Shown here in pieces: positions 17,131-26,700 of a stretch of DNA of 64,000 nt. The notes under the pieces were generated by a model. That model ran no database searches and was not told the origin of the DNA. It saw nothing but the letters and a program-made list of their open reading frames with translations. Each line of letters begins with the position of its first letter. Positions within the stretch are counted from its first letter, which is position 1. The stretch is from SW10 sp049596615 (GTDB lineage: Bacteria > Verrucomicrobiota > Verrucomicrobiia > Verrucomicrobiales > Akkermansiaceae): NCBI GenBank assembly GCA_049596615.1, contig JBMYLT010000011.1:62001-126000 (forward strand), given 5' to 3'. Made by a program: the position numbers and the translations under genes.

Positions 17131-17390
17131 CTACCCAAGTCGTAAATAGGGTGGATGAAAAAGGAAGGTCTTCGGCTCAGCTTGGCGTTTCTGCCGCACG
17201 AGTCCGAATAATGCAAGCCCTCCGAGAAGCAGGGTCGAGGCTTCGGGGATGGCCACAAACCGGACTTCGCCCATGCCGACCCGGTCTTCACTTGCCGGAC
17301 CACCAAAATGGTTGTCGGTGATGGTCATGCGCACGGCGTTGGCGTCAAAGGATCCACCGAGAGGGCCAAAATCTGGACGAATTAATGTGA
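17131..17390 (-). pseudogene. 3' remnant of a PEP-CTERM protein carrying the discoidin-like module
   Basis: The frame reads DANAVRMTITDNHFGG, then SEDRVGMGEVRF, which is the end of the module found in the neighbouring genes. A PEP-CTERM anchor follows directly (IPEASTLLLGGLALFGLVRQ). There is no start or signal peptide: upstream the frame runs into the terminator hairpin at 17391-17421. After the anchor the frame continues with EPKTFLFHPPYLRLG, unlike a normal PEP-CTERM end. A truncated duplicate of a module-bearing gene is the best reading. Confidence 0.55.
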
Positions 17391-17421
17391 AAAGCCCCGA
17401 GGCCTTCGACCACGGGGCTTT
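17391..17421 (-). terminator. Rho-independent terminator of the gene at 17452
   Basis: The 9-bp arms AAAGCCCCG (17391-17399) and CGGGGCTTT (17413-17421) flank a 13-nt loop. On the minus strand the hairpin is followed by TTTTCACATT. It sits 31 bp past the stop of the minus-strand gene at 17452. Confidence 0.8.
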
Positions 17422-17451
17422 GAAATTCAGAGATAAACTTTAACGGAAACT

Positions 17452-17964
17452 TTACTCTCCTCCGTCCTCTTTGGAATCAGGCTCGAAGTATTTTTCCATT
17501 GTTGCGCCGAGTTTTTCCATTTTCATGGCGAAGCCCATGAACATCTGGCCCACCTTTTCGGCAACGGCCGGGTCCTTCTGGGCGATTCCCATCATGGCGG
17601 CTTGCATTTCCTTCTCCATCTTCTTCTGCTTGGGCTTCACCTTGCTTGCCAGCTTCTTGCGGGCTTCGTTGGAAGGGACCTCCGTTTTGGAAAGGGCGGT
17701 GGCTTCGGTCTCTAGCTTTTTAGCCAGCTCATCGAGCTCCTTCTGGGCGGTGGCGAGTGTCGCTTCGTCCTTCACTCCGCTGATGATGCCCGGAAGAGAG
17801 GCAATCATATCAAAGACCTTGAAGGCACGCTTCTCGTAGGGGCCCTCTGGCTTGGGTTCTTCGGCCGTTTCTTTGGCCGGAGCCTCCTTGGCGGGAGTGT
17901 CTTGGGCGGGCAGAAACGCCATGCTTAAGGCAAAAAGGGCGGCAATCGTAATTTTCAGTTTCAT
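17452..17964 (-). CDS. Exported helical protein of unknown function
   Basis: The product is 170 residues with a signal peptide (MKLKITIAALFALSMAFLPA, cleavage near 20). A KEAPAKETAEEPKPEG linker follows, then a mostly helical domain (DEATLATAQKELDELAKKL, MEKEMQAAMMGIAQKD) rich in Lys, Glu and Met. It ends in an acidic tail, EPDSKEDGGE. No enzyme motif is seen. It has its own terminator, and an AraC remnant lies upstream. A periplasmic protein is the only supportable statement. Confidence 0.75.
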   Translation of the reverse strand: MKLKITIAALFALSMAFLPAQDTPAKEAPAKETAEEPKPEGPYEKRAFKVFDMIASLPGIISGVKDEATLATAQKELDELAKKLETEATALSKTEVPSNEARKKLASKVKPKQKKMEKEMQAAMMGIAQKDPAVAEKVGQMFMGFAMKMEKLGATMEKYFEPDSKEDGGE

Positions 17965-18071
17965 GTTAACTCAGACCTGTGGGTTTAGTGGTCTGGGGGG
18001 AGTTACGGAAATTGGGACTAAAGGTAACAGACTTTTTTCGGGGAATGTTGGGAAAGAGGATATCAACTGAT

Positions 18072-18239
18072 TTAGGAGCCTTGCCTCCTGACACTTCTCG
18101 GAGTTGCGCCAGTGGCCCTCTTTAATGATCGGGAAGAGCTGTCTTCGCTTTCTTATTCCAGTTGTTCCGCGATTTCGGCAAGGGTTTGGTCAGTGTCACG
18201 CAGCCAGTTCAAGGCGACCTCAAATCGCGAACGGGGGAC
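18072..18239 (-). pseudogene. Fragment of an AraC-family DNA-binding domain, with in-frame TAA
   Basis: Directly after the esterase stop codon the same frame encodes the second helix-turn-helix of an AraC regulator: RFEVALNWLRDTDQTLAEIA, then EQLE, a TAA where the family has the Tyr of LGY, and then FSR-like SSSRSLKRATGATPR. The AraC pattern (A..LL..T...IAE..GY.....FSR.FKR..G..P) is matched almost position by position. The N-terminal part is missing and a nonsense codon is present, so this is a decayed gene. Confidence 0.55.
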
Positions 18240-19073
18240 TCAGCGCTTGTTGAGGAATCTCGCAACTGCCTTGGTGGTTGCATCTTCTGCTTTTCCTAAG
18301 TCACGGTTGATCGTCCCGTGGGTTTTGCCTTCGATTCCCATCACCTGCGCCTTGCCACCCTTTGCTCGAAGGGCCTTCGCGAGAGTTTCAGATTGAGCTC
18401 TTGATTCCTTGCGTTTCGCAACGTGGAGAATGAGGAAAGGGGGTGGGGTTCCCTTCATTTGTGATGCCTTCAAAGTGGGGGAAGCATCCTTCTGGGATTC
18501 TTCATCGAGAGTGAAAGCCTTGGTGTAGATATTGTTCTTGCGAAGTGCAGTGGCGATTTGATTGGGGACATGATAAGCGGCCCCGTCTAGCAAGATCGCT
18601 CCTCGGATTGACTTGGGATCCGTCCCCGCTTTCTTGAGCCTGGCTTCATCTACGGCCGCCAGCGCAGCGAGATGAGCACCGGCTGAGTGCCCCAAAAGGT
18701 AAAGTTGCTTGGGATCTCCTCCGTGGCTGGCGATGTTCTCTTCGATCCAAGTCACCGCCTGACAAACGTCTTCGATATGTTCGGGGTGTGTGACCTTGGG
18801 AGAGAGACGGTAATTGATGGAAACGAACAAGAAGCCTTGGCTGTTGAACCATCTGGCTTTGGGTTGAACGAAGCCGAGATTGGATTTGTCGCCAAAGGCC
18901 CAGGCGCCGCCGTGAATCCCAATCACGACCGGAGTTCCTCTTTTGAACGGTTGATCCGGCAGGTAAACGTCCAGAGTCTGTAAAGAGTCGCCCTCCGACA
19001 CATAGGCGATATCACGAAGGATCTTGGCCGGAAGGGCGCCCAAGGTGAGGAGGAGGCAGACCAGAAGTTTCAT
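18240..19073 (-). CDS. Exported alpha/beta hydrolase (esterase, BD-FAE/HSL-like)
   Basis: The 277-residue hydrolase has a signal peptide (MKLLVCLLLTLGALPA). It shows the oxyanion-hole motif IHGGAWAFGD (54-63), FVSINYRL (about 83-90), the nucleophile elbow GHSAGAH (Ser130) and a C-terminal catalytic His in KTHGTI (His252). The expected acid lies near FLILHVAKRKESRAQSE, where a Lys-Arg pair occupies the place I would expect Asp, so the acidic partner is unclear. Related enzymes remove acetyl or feruloyl groups from polysaccharides or act on small esters; the substrate is not determined. Its upstream neighbour is a haem-binding propeller protein that has its own terminator. Confidence 0.85.
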   Translation of the reverse strand: MKLLVCLLLTLGALPAKILRDIAYVSEGDSLQTLDVYLPDQPFKRGTPVVIGIHGGAWAFGDKSNLGFVQPKARWFNSQGFLFVSINYRLSPKVTHPEHIEDVCQAVTWIEENIASHGGDPKQLYLLGHSAGAHLAALAAVDEARLKKAGTDPKSIRGAILLDGAAYHVPNQIATALRKNNIYTKAFTLDEESQKDASPTLKASQMKGTPPPFLILHVAKRKESRAQSETLAKALRAKGGKAQVMGIEGKTHGTINRDLGKAEDATTKAVARFLNKR

Positions 19074-19136
19074 AACCGATCAAACCCGGCAAAAGATCCA
19101 GGGTTGCAGGGATTTTGGCAAAGGGAGAAGGGCAAA

Positions 19137-19166
19137 AAACAGCGACTCAGATTTGAGTCGCTGTTT
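19137..19166 (-). terminator. Rho-independent terminator of the propeller-haem gene at 19199
   Basis: Perfect 13-bp arms (19137-19149 and 19154-19166) close a 4-nt loop, followed on the minus strand by TTTTTT. The hairpin lies 33 bp past the stop at 19199. Confidence 0.9.
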
Positions 19167-19198
19167 CCAAAAATGGAGTAAAGTAACTTCGCCTCAAA

Positions 19199-22100
19199 TT
19201 ACCTCTTCCCTTTCTTCTTTCGATTCGGGTCCATCGATTGGATGTATTCGATGAGATCTGCGAATTCTTGTAGGGTGAGACTGTCGCAGAGATGCAAGCT
19301 CATCATGTTGAGACCCGGGCCTCGCGACATGACATCCCCCACCGCAATCTTGGTGGGAGTGCCGGCAATATCGTGGAGGACGAGTTCTTTCGGGGTCTCG
19401 CTCATGAGCGTCCCGATCACCATGGTGCCATCCTTCTTCGTGATGGTTTTCCAGGATTCGGAGATGGAGGCAGCCGGCTTAATGATGGCTTCCGCAAGGT
19501 CGTCCTTTTTCCAGTTGCCCAAGGTGGCCAAATTCGGCCCCTTGATGACTCCCTTTGAGGTGACATTGTGGCATCCGGCACATCCCACTGCGTTGATGAT
19601 CCGGGAGCCCTTTTTGGCATTTCCTTTTGCCTTTTGAAGATAAAGAACAATGTCTTCGATGGCTGTTTGGCCGATCTTCTTGGCCACCTTACCCGAGGTG
19701 TTGGGTCGCGGATTCAGTTCGCCGATGTAGGCTTTGTTCCTCTTCACTTCTGCGATCACGACCTCTTTGGCTGCGTCGGTTAGAGAGTTGATGTGCTTGT
19801 TGAGAAAGATCGAAATGTTGGATGACCCTTCCCAATCCACCGCGTAGTAGTAGGGGCCGTGTGGATCGGGACGTGTTTGCCACCAAGTGGAGCCATCGTA
19901 GTCGTTCTCCTTCTGATGGAGGCGGATCAGAGTGTTGACGATTTTTTCCTTGAGCGGACCTTCGCTCGTATCGGCCTTGGCCATGAGGGCATCAACCACC
20001 TTGGTGGAGTGCATGAACTTCATCGTGGCCAGAGCGGCGGAGGTCTTGGTGGTGTCTGCCGAACCGAGGGCGGCAATGCACTCGTCTTGGGCATCAAGAG
20101 CGAGGAGGGCTTGGCGCGCGATGTGGGGAAGAATGGCTTTGGAATTGGGTGTGGAGTGTAGCTTGGATTCGCCAGAGTTTCTTCCTGCTTTTTTCCCGCT
20201 GTTGGAGACAACAAAGGACACCTTGCCTTGGCCTTTTGATCCGGTAGTCATGATGCCGGTGGCCGTGAAGGTTTTGGCGTTGGCCGGGAGCTTGTATCTA
20301 ATGGTGGCAGGAGCGTGAGTCCCGATGCCTTTGATACCATTACCGAGCGGCTTGTTGATGCAGTCTTTGTTGATCAGAGTTTTTCCCCAGCCTTGTGAGG
20401 CGGAAGCCCATTTCATTGTTGTGAGATCGATCTTCTTGCCATCCTTGGTGGTTACGGTTGGGTTGATCCACGCGGCGTGGTCGTTGCCATCGCCCCCCTG
20501 TTCGTCCACGATCAGAAATAGCTCCTCGAAGCCGGAGATGTCGGCCTTGATCTGTACTTTGTCCTTGAGCCGGGAAATCGCCTTGCTCTTGGTCGTCTTG
20601 GAATTGGAAGGCTTTTCTTTTTTGGGAGCGGCTGCGATGGGAGGAGCGGCGACTGCGAGAAGGTTGTCGGCCACGGCTTTTTTTCCGGTGCGTCCGAGCG
20701 CAACAGCGGCGGCGACCTGAACGCGCGGGTTTTCGTCAGCGAGGGCCTTCGTGAGGAGATCGAGGTTGGCTTTTTTGGCAACCGAAAGGCGATCGGTCAT
20801 CGCTCTCACGGCATGTTCGCGTAGGTCCTTGTCGGCATAGATTTTCTCAAGATCGGCCAGAGCCGCTTCGCCCTTGAGTTGGGCCAAGGTGTAAATGCCA
20901 GCTACGCGACCCTCAAGAAGAGCATCCTTGTCTTGGATCACTTTCATGATTCCCGAAACGACGGAGGCGTCTTTGCGGCGGACCAGCTCCACGGAAGTGT
21001 AGGTCCGGACGGTGATACTTTCGGACTTGAGCATTTCGACGAGCGCTTCTTTGGATAGTCCGCTAAGTTTCGGGAATGGTTCGTACTTCCATCCCTTGGG
21101 AGTGACGATGTCGACGTATCCCTTGTTTTTGTTTCCGCTGTAACCGGCGCCAGCCCATGCAGCGACATACACGCGACCGGAGGCATCGACGTCGAGATCC
21201 GCCACTTGTTGGGAGCCGATGAATTCCATAGGCTTATTGGTGAAGGAAGCCCCATCTGGTTTGACGTCATGGATAAAGATCTTGGAACGGCCCCAGTCCG
21301 CGAGGAGTGGCTTGTTGTTGTACTTCGCCGGCCATCCTGGCTCTTGTAGGTAGAGGCTACCGGTGCCGGAACCTCGTCCGTATTCTCCGAGAGCGGGAAG
21401 CATGTCCTCAGGGAAGTGGGTGTAAAGGCTGGGATAACCGTATTCGCCGCTTTGAATGTAGTGGCTGAAACGGACCCACCAACCGACACCGTCATTGGTG
21501 TTTTCCCGGGTGAAGACGTTCATGAAGGGATCGATGGCCACATCGTAAACGTTACGGGTTCCGTGAATGAAGGTCTCGAGTTCCGATCCATCAGGGCGCA
21601 CCCGCACCACCCCTCCGCCGTGGAAGGTCAGCCTAGTTCCGTCCGATCCCTCGGCACCCACAAAGCCGAAATCACCCACGGAAATGTAGACCCATCCATC
21701 AATTCCGAGTCGGATGTTGTTCGTGCAGTGGTCGGCTCCGCGTCCTTGAATGAACTTCGGATTTCCGATCCCTTTGACGAGGGGCTTGAGAGGGCCATCG
21801 GCCACTCCGTCATGATCAGCATCGGTGAAAACTGAGATTTGTTGGTTGTAAGGTTTGCCATCCTTTTGAGTGCAGTGAAGCACAATGAGTTGATCTCCCA
21901 TCGGAATGAGGCCTCTGGGATTGTCGATCTTGGCGTAGGTGGTGACTTGGTCCGCGGTGCCGTCGTTGTCGGTATCCACGAGGCGCACGATGGATCCCAT
22001 ATTCGCTTTCTTTCCGAGTGATCCTTGAAGATCGACGCCTACGTAGACCTCGCCTGTGGGAGCGGATGCGATGACGGCGGGGCAGGGGGTCTTGTCCGGG

Positions 22101-22204
22101 CCAGCAAAGAGTTTGGTTTCGAGCTCACCGGGAACGCTGGCCGAGTAGGCGGCCACAAGAGTTCCGAGGGTCAGTAGTACGGTTTTTTTGATTGGATTTT
22201 TCAC
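19199..22204 (-). CDS. PVC-type propeller protein with HEAT repeats, NPCBM-like domain and c-type haem motif
   Basis: The product is about 1001 residues. GTG 22204 is preferred because it gives a signal peptide (KNPIKKTVLLTLGTLVAAYSAS); the upstream extension to 22270 looks non-coding. A sorbosone-dehydrogenase-like beta-propeller (about 30-370; DTDNDGTADQV, GNPKFIQGRGADHCTNN) precedes HEAT-type helical repeats. An NPCBM-like sugar-binding beta domain follows (about 560-670; FEELFLIVDEQGGDGNDHA), then more helices. A cytochrome c domain with CAGCH (C875, C878, H879) ends the protein, with a distal Met probably in GLNMMSLH. The family likely oxidises sugars or alcohols in the periplasm and passes electrons to haem; the substrate is unknown. 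Confidence 0.86.
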   Translation of the reverse strand: MKNPIKKTVLLTLGTLVAAYSASVPGELETKLFAGPDKTPCPAVIASAPTGEVYVGVDLQGSLGKKANMGSIVRLVDTDNDGTADQVTTYAKIDNPRGLIPMGDQLIVLHCTQKDGKPYNQQISVFTDADHDGVADGPLKPLVKGIGNPKFIQGRGADHCTNNIRLGIDGWVYISVGDFGFVGAEGSDGTRLTFHGGGVVRVRPDGSELETFIHGTRNVYDVAIDPFMNVFTRENTNDGVGWWVRFSHYIQSGEYGYPSLYTHFPEDMLPALGEYGRGSGTGSLYLQEPGWPAKYNNKPLLADWGRSKIFIHDVKPDGASFTNKPMEFIGSQQVADLDVDASGRVYVAAWAGAGYSGNKNKGYVDIVTPKGWKYEPFPKLSGLSKEALVEMLKSESITVRTYTSVELVRRKDASVVSGIMKVIQDKDALLEGRVAGIYTLAQLKGEAALADLEKIYADKDLREHAVRAMTDRLSVAKKANLDLLTKALADENPRVQVAAAVALGRTGKKAVADNLLAVAAPPIAAAPKKEKPSNSKTTKSKAISRLKDKVQIKADISGFEELFLIVDEQGGDGNDHAAWINPTVTTKDGKKIDLTTMKWASASQGWGKTLINKDCINKPLGNGIKGIGTHAPATIRYKLPANAKTFTATGIMTTGSKGQGKVSFVVSNSGKKAGRNSGESKLHSTPNSKAILPHIARQALLALDAQDECIAALGSADTTKTSAALATMKFMHSTKVVDALMAKADTSEGPLKEKIVNTLIRLHQKENDYDGSTWWQTRPDPHGPYYYAVDWEGSSNISIFLNKHINSLTDAAKEVVIAEVKRNKAYIGELNPRPNTSGKVAKKIGQTAIEDIVLYLQKAKGNAKKGSRIINAVGCAGCHNVTSKGVIKGPNLATLGNWKKDDLAEAIIKPAASISESWKTITKKDGTMVIGTLMSETPKELVLHDIAGTPTKIAVGDVMSRGPGLNMMSLHLCDSLTLQEFADLIEYIQSMDPNRKKKGKR

Positions 22205-22354
22205 GGACGGATGAAGTGGTGGCGATTGTTTCGGGGAACGAATACAACAAAACAAGCGCGTGCCTTGCAAAGATGTTTTCCGCGGTGGGTCCTTGGTGTT
22301 TTACGAGGTCGCATGGTATCCGAGCGATGAATCATCGGTTGGCCCGATAATCTG

Positions 22355-23704
22355 ATGGAAGAGAGGATTTTACGCCGTATGGGTGGAATGGTTCAACGTC
22401 TCACTGCCATTGTTGCTGCTATCGGTTTTGCCTATGGGGAAAGCAAACCGCTGAATCTCATTCTCATTATAGCCGACGATCTCGGTCATGAAACACTTGG
22501 TTGCAATGGTGGAGAATCTTACCAGACGCCCAATTTGGACAAATTGGCGGCGGAGGGGATACGGTTCGAGCATTGTTATTCGCAGCCAATCTGTACGCCC
22601 ACCCGCGTTCAGATTATGACGGGTCTTTATAATGATCGCAATTACACCAAGTTCGGTCAGTTGCGGCGGGGAGAGACCACCTTTGCCCATTTGCTCAAGG
22701 AAAAGGGTTATTCTACTGCGATCGCGGGAAAATGGCAGCTCGGCAAAGAGAAGGATTCGCCCCAGCACTTTGGCTTCGAAAAATCCCTATTGTGGCAGCA
22801 CACCCGCAGTGGTCGTATGCCCAAGCCCAAAGGAGAGGGGAAAGGAGTCTACGACAAGCGGTTTGAGAACCCCTACCTCGAACGCAACGGAGTCGAAGAA
22901 GACTACACGAACGGAGAGTATGCTCCTGATCTCTGCACGGACTTTCTCTGCAAGTTTATTGACGAGAACAAGAAGACGCCTTTCCTGGTTTATTATCCGA
23001 TGATTCTCACCCATTGCCCCTTTTGGCCGGTGCCCGGTGGGAAGGACTGGGATCCCAAGAGTCCCGGCAGTCCGACTTACAAAGGCGACCCCAAATATTT
23101 TGGCGACATGGTCAACTACATGGATAAGTTGGTAGGGCGGATTGTGGCCCAGGTGGAAAAGAGTGGCCTCTCCGAAAACACCGTCATTATTTTCACTGGA
23201 GACAACGGCACCGATAAACCGGTGGTCTCAAAATGGCGTGGCATTGAAGTGGCGGGCTCCAAAGGAAAGACCATCGATGATGGATGCCGGGTTCCTCTCA
23301 TTGTGCGCGCACCGGGGTTGAAAGGGCGCGGAGAGTGCAAGGATCTGGTCGACTTCACTGACTTGCTGCCGACGCTTTGCGATCTCGCCGCAGTCGATCC
23401 TGGCAAGCAGGAGAAGCCCTTCGATGGGCAGAGTTTCGCGCCTCAGATTCGAGGCGAAAAAGGGACGGCACGCGACCACACTTTCTGTTGGTATTCACGG
23501 TCGGGAAATTACAAGAAGGATCTTGCCGTCTTCGCCCGCACCGAACGTTACAAGCTTTATCGCGATGGCCGCTTCTTTGACCTTCCCCAGGACCGCCTGG
23601 AAAAAAACGAGCTGAAAGGCGAAATACTCACTGATGAGCAGAAGAAGGTGAAGGCGATGCTTCAGGCCGTTCTCGACGAGCGTTTGAAAGAGGTCGGGCG
23701 TTGA
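22355..23704 (+). CDS. Exported type I sulfatase
   Basis: This 449-residue arylsulfatase-family enzyme hydrolyses sulfate esters. The Ca-binding ILIIADDLG (D41, D42), the formylglycine site CTPTR (C80-R84, within QPICTPTRVQIMTG) and the later GDNGTD metal ligand pair are all visible. The C-x-P-x-R cysteine is the type matured by a formylglycine-generating enzyme, which is not in this window. A signal peptide lies at MVQRLTAIVAAIGFAYG; the start may be 22355 or the later ATGs at 22379 or 22388. Its 3' end is convergent with the long lipoprotein gene ending at 23711, 6 bp away. The natural substrate is probably a sulfated glycan, by inference. Confidence 0.92.
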   Translation: MEERILRRMGGMVQRLTAIVAAIGFAYGESKPLNLILIIADDLGHETLGCNGGESYQTPNLDKLAAEGIRFEHCYSQPICTPTRVQIMTGLYNDRNYTKFGQLRRGETTFAHLLKEKGYSTAIAGKWQLGKEKDSPQHFGFEKSLLWQHTRSGRMPKPKGEGKGVYDKRFENPYLERNGVEEDYTNGEYAPDLCTDFLCKFIDENKKTPFLVYYPMILTHCPFWPVPGGKDWDPKSPGSPTYKGDPKYFGDMVNYMDKLVGRIVAQVEKSGLSENTVIIFTGDNGTDKPVVSKWRGIEVAGSKGKTIDDGCRVPLIVRAPGLKGRGECKDLVDFTDLLPTLCDLAAVDPGKQEKPFDGQSFAPQIRGEKGTARDHTFCWYSRSGNYKKDLAVFARTERYKLYRDGRFFDLPQDRLEKNELKGEILTDEQKKVKAMLQAVLDERLKEVGR

Positions 23705-23710
23705 GCCGGG

Positions 23711-26700
23711 CTACTTCTTTCGCCAGCTCTCATCGAAGAAGGCTTTGCCGGCTTCGTAAAGCGATAGACGCGAGCGGAAGGCGTTTTGAACCGGAGAGTT
23801 GCCGGGCACCAAGGCCATGGCTGATCTGACGCTTGAGGCCGCCCCTTTGAAATCGCCACTGGCGGCTTGCGCGATCCCAAGGAGATCGAGGTAGTTGGGG
23901 TCTTTGCCTCCGGTCAGCTGGATGAGCTTGTTGGCAATGGCAAGAGCTTCGTCGGGCGACCGGATTTCAGCGTCGGGATGAGCGGCAAGAGTCCAGCAGA
24001 GTTTGCCGGCGGCGACGGTGAGTCCGGGGGCGTATCTGAGGGCCTCTTTGTATTCCTTGATGGCGCCGGAAAAGTCACCCGATCCCCGCAGGATATCAGC
24101 GAGGTGCATGCGCGCCGCTCCGTCTTTTTGGTTTTCGGCAACGGCTTGCCGGGCCTTTTCGAGCATCTCCGAGGCGCTCGGCTTGGGGCGCTCGGCTTCG
24201 AGGGTGGCGAGAGTCTGGCGGGCCGTCTTGATGGCGTTTTGATTGGGCGATTCGTTTTCTAATTCCATCCTTATGAATCGCCTGAGGTAGGTCTCAAGCC
24301 ATTCCAGTTTGGTATGATCGAGCAACTGGCTGGTAAACCGTGAGGTGGAAAGAGAAGCCGGAGGCATGGCCCAGCGACCCCGAAAGGGAGAATTGGCGAC
24401 GCGGAGGGCGGCTGGCTTTTCCTTAAGTAATGGAAGATCGTAAAGGACGTCTTTGGCACGCACCGAGCCTTTGTAAATGACCGCCACGCTGCCGTTGGTA
24501 TCGATCAAGAAGCTGGCGGGAACGGGAAGCGGTTGCCAGCTGTCGAGATAGCTTCGCTGAAACAAGTCGAGAATCTGCACAGTGTCGGCGTTGACCGGCG
24601 CGGAGTCGAAAGGAAACGCCATTTCCTTAAGAGTCTCACGGGCGCGTGTAGGGTCGCCCGATTCGTCAAGACCGTCGGTATTGAGGACAAGGACACGAAG
24701 CCCTTTTGAACGGTAATCGCCGGCATGAGCCACCCAGTCCTTCAATTCATCGAGACAGGCTGGGCACCAGCTGGCCCACAGATTGATGAGGAGTGGTCCC
24801 TTTAGTTGGGTCGTGGGGATCTCGGTGCCATCCTCTTTCCAGAGCATGGGAAGGGGCAGGCGTTGGGTAAGAACGATGCGGGTTCTTTCTGATTCAGGCT
24901 CAGGCTCTTGGGTTGCAGGAAGAAGAGCGCTTTGAACTTTGGGCGGCGACCAAGCTTGGGCTTTTCCGGTTCCGAAATGAAGGTCGTAGAAGCCGGTGGG
25001 AGAGATTTCCTTAAAAGCCTCGGTGTTTCCTCCGGGCCAGTGGACCATCACGCTTTCGATCCCGGCCTGCCTTCCGATCCCGAAATGGAGCCAGGCCCCG
25101 TTCTGGGATAGAAAGGAATCTCCGCCCCGAACGGTACGGGTAATGGGGCGGGGGTCCTCCTTGAGAGAGACCACAACACGGGCACCGATGGCATCGCGAT
25201 TGACCTTGGTTCCGTCTCCATGGAGTCGAAGGGAAACAAAGGTGGATTCCTGAGCGAGATCATTGCGCAACAGCCGGAGACGGGGAGCAGTGCGGGCGCT
25301 CGTCCAGAGATCGAGGTCGCCATCGAAGTCCCAATCGGTTGCGATGACTGTTCGGGCGTCGTCGGGAAAATCAAATCCTGAGACCGAGGAAATGTCGGTA
25401 AAGCGACCACCGCCGGTGTTCAGGAAAGCGCAATTCTTCTCGCGTCCCGAGAAAGACCGACCCATGTGGAGAAGCCGGCTGAGGGCGGCCCAGCCAAAGC
25501 GGTATCGGGAAGTGATTTCCTCACTGAAGTCATCAACCGGGGATTGCGACACGACCTGTCGCCAGTAGACACTTCACAAGTCACCGGTATCGGGGGCGGT
25601 GATGAAGCCGTTGGCGGCTACGATGTCCTCCCAGCCGTCATTATCGAGATCGGCGAAGCGAGAGCCCCAGGCCCAGCGGGCCATGGTGGTGGCGGAATCG
25701 ACGCTGACATCCTTGAAGCCACCGCCGGGAGTGGCCGCAAACAAGGTGTTTCCGCGGGCGAAGCGTTGAAAGGTGGGGAGGGCTTCCCCGGCTTTGCCAT
25801 CCTGAAATTGTTTCTGGAAGGTAATTCGGTTGCCGGCGGAAGAGAACATGTTGCTCACGTAGATGTCGGCCAGGCCATCCCGGTTATAGTCGCCCCAGCT
25901 CACAGACATCCCGGAGGAGAGGTCTTCCACCCCAAGCTCCCGGGCAACGTCGGTGAATTTCGAGCCATCGTTTCGATAGAGATTGTTGCGACCGTAGTCG
26001 TTGGCGACATAAAGGTCGGGGTCTCCGTCCCGGTCATAGTCCTCCCAAGCGGCTGCAAAGCTGAAGCGGGTGTTGTTTTGGTTGAGGCCGGTTTTGGAGG
26101 TGACATCTGAAAAAGAGAAATTTCCTTCGTTCTTGAGTAGAACGTTCCGCCCTCCGTTTTGAGCATCGTGGAAGGGCATCGGTGATCCAAGGGCGCCGGC
26201 TTCTGCGAGGTCATCCGGGCTCGCATTGTAGCCGCAGGTGTAAAGATCGAGATCGCCGTCGAGGTCGTAATCGATCGCTGACAGGGAAAAGGTCTGGGCG
26301 CGGAGGAGAACGTCTCTCTCGACCACGAACTTGGCCCCGCCTTCGTTGCGCATCAGGATGAGCCGGAATTGCAGGGCGATGATGAGATCACGGTCTCCAT
26401 CGTTATCGAGGTCGATGGCAAGAGCGGCAGGCGAGTAGTCCAACCAGCCCGCCCCGCTTTCTTCGGTGTGGTCGACGAGGGTTCCATCGAGCTGCCGAAG
26501 ATAGAGACGATTGGGAAGTCCGCCTTGCTGGCAGAAGTAAAGGTCTTCCAGACCGTCGTTGTTGAGGTCGGCAAGGACGAGGCCAAGGTTGGCCACGACA
26601 TCAAGCCCGAGGTCGCGGGGAAAGCGGGCTCGCCAGTGGTCGGTGGAGCGAAGGAGGTGATTCTGGTAGCTGGGATTCTTTCCGAGTGCCGAGGCGGTGC

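Noticed and set aside
23711..25552. Independent gene starting at the GTG at 25552
   Set aside because: No signal peptide or proper domain start; the sequence continues directly from the upstream frame, with both parts of one domain set separated only by the TGA.
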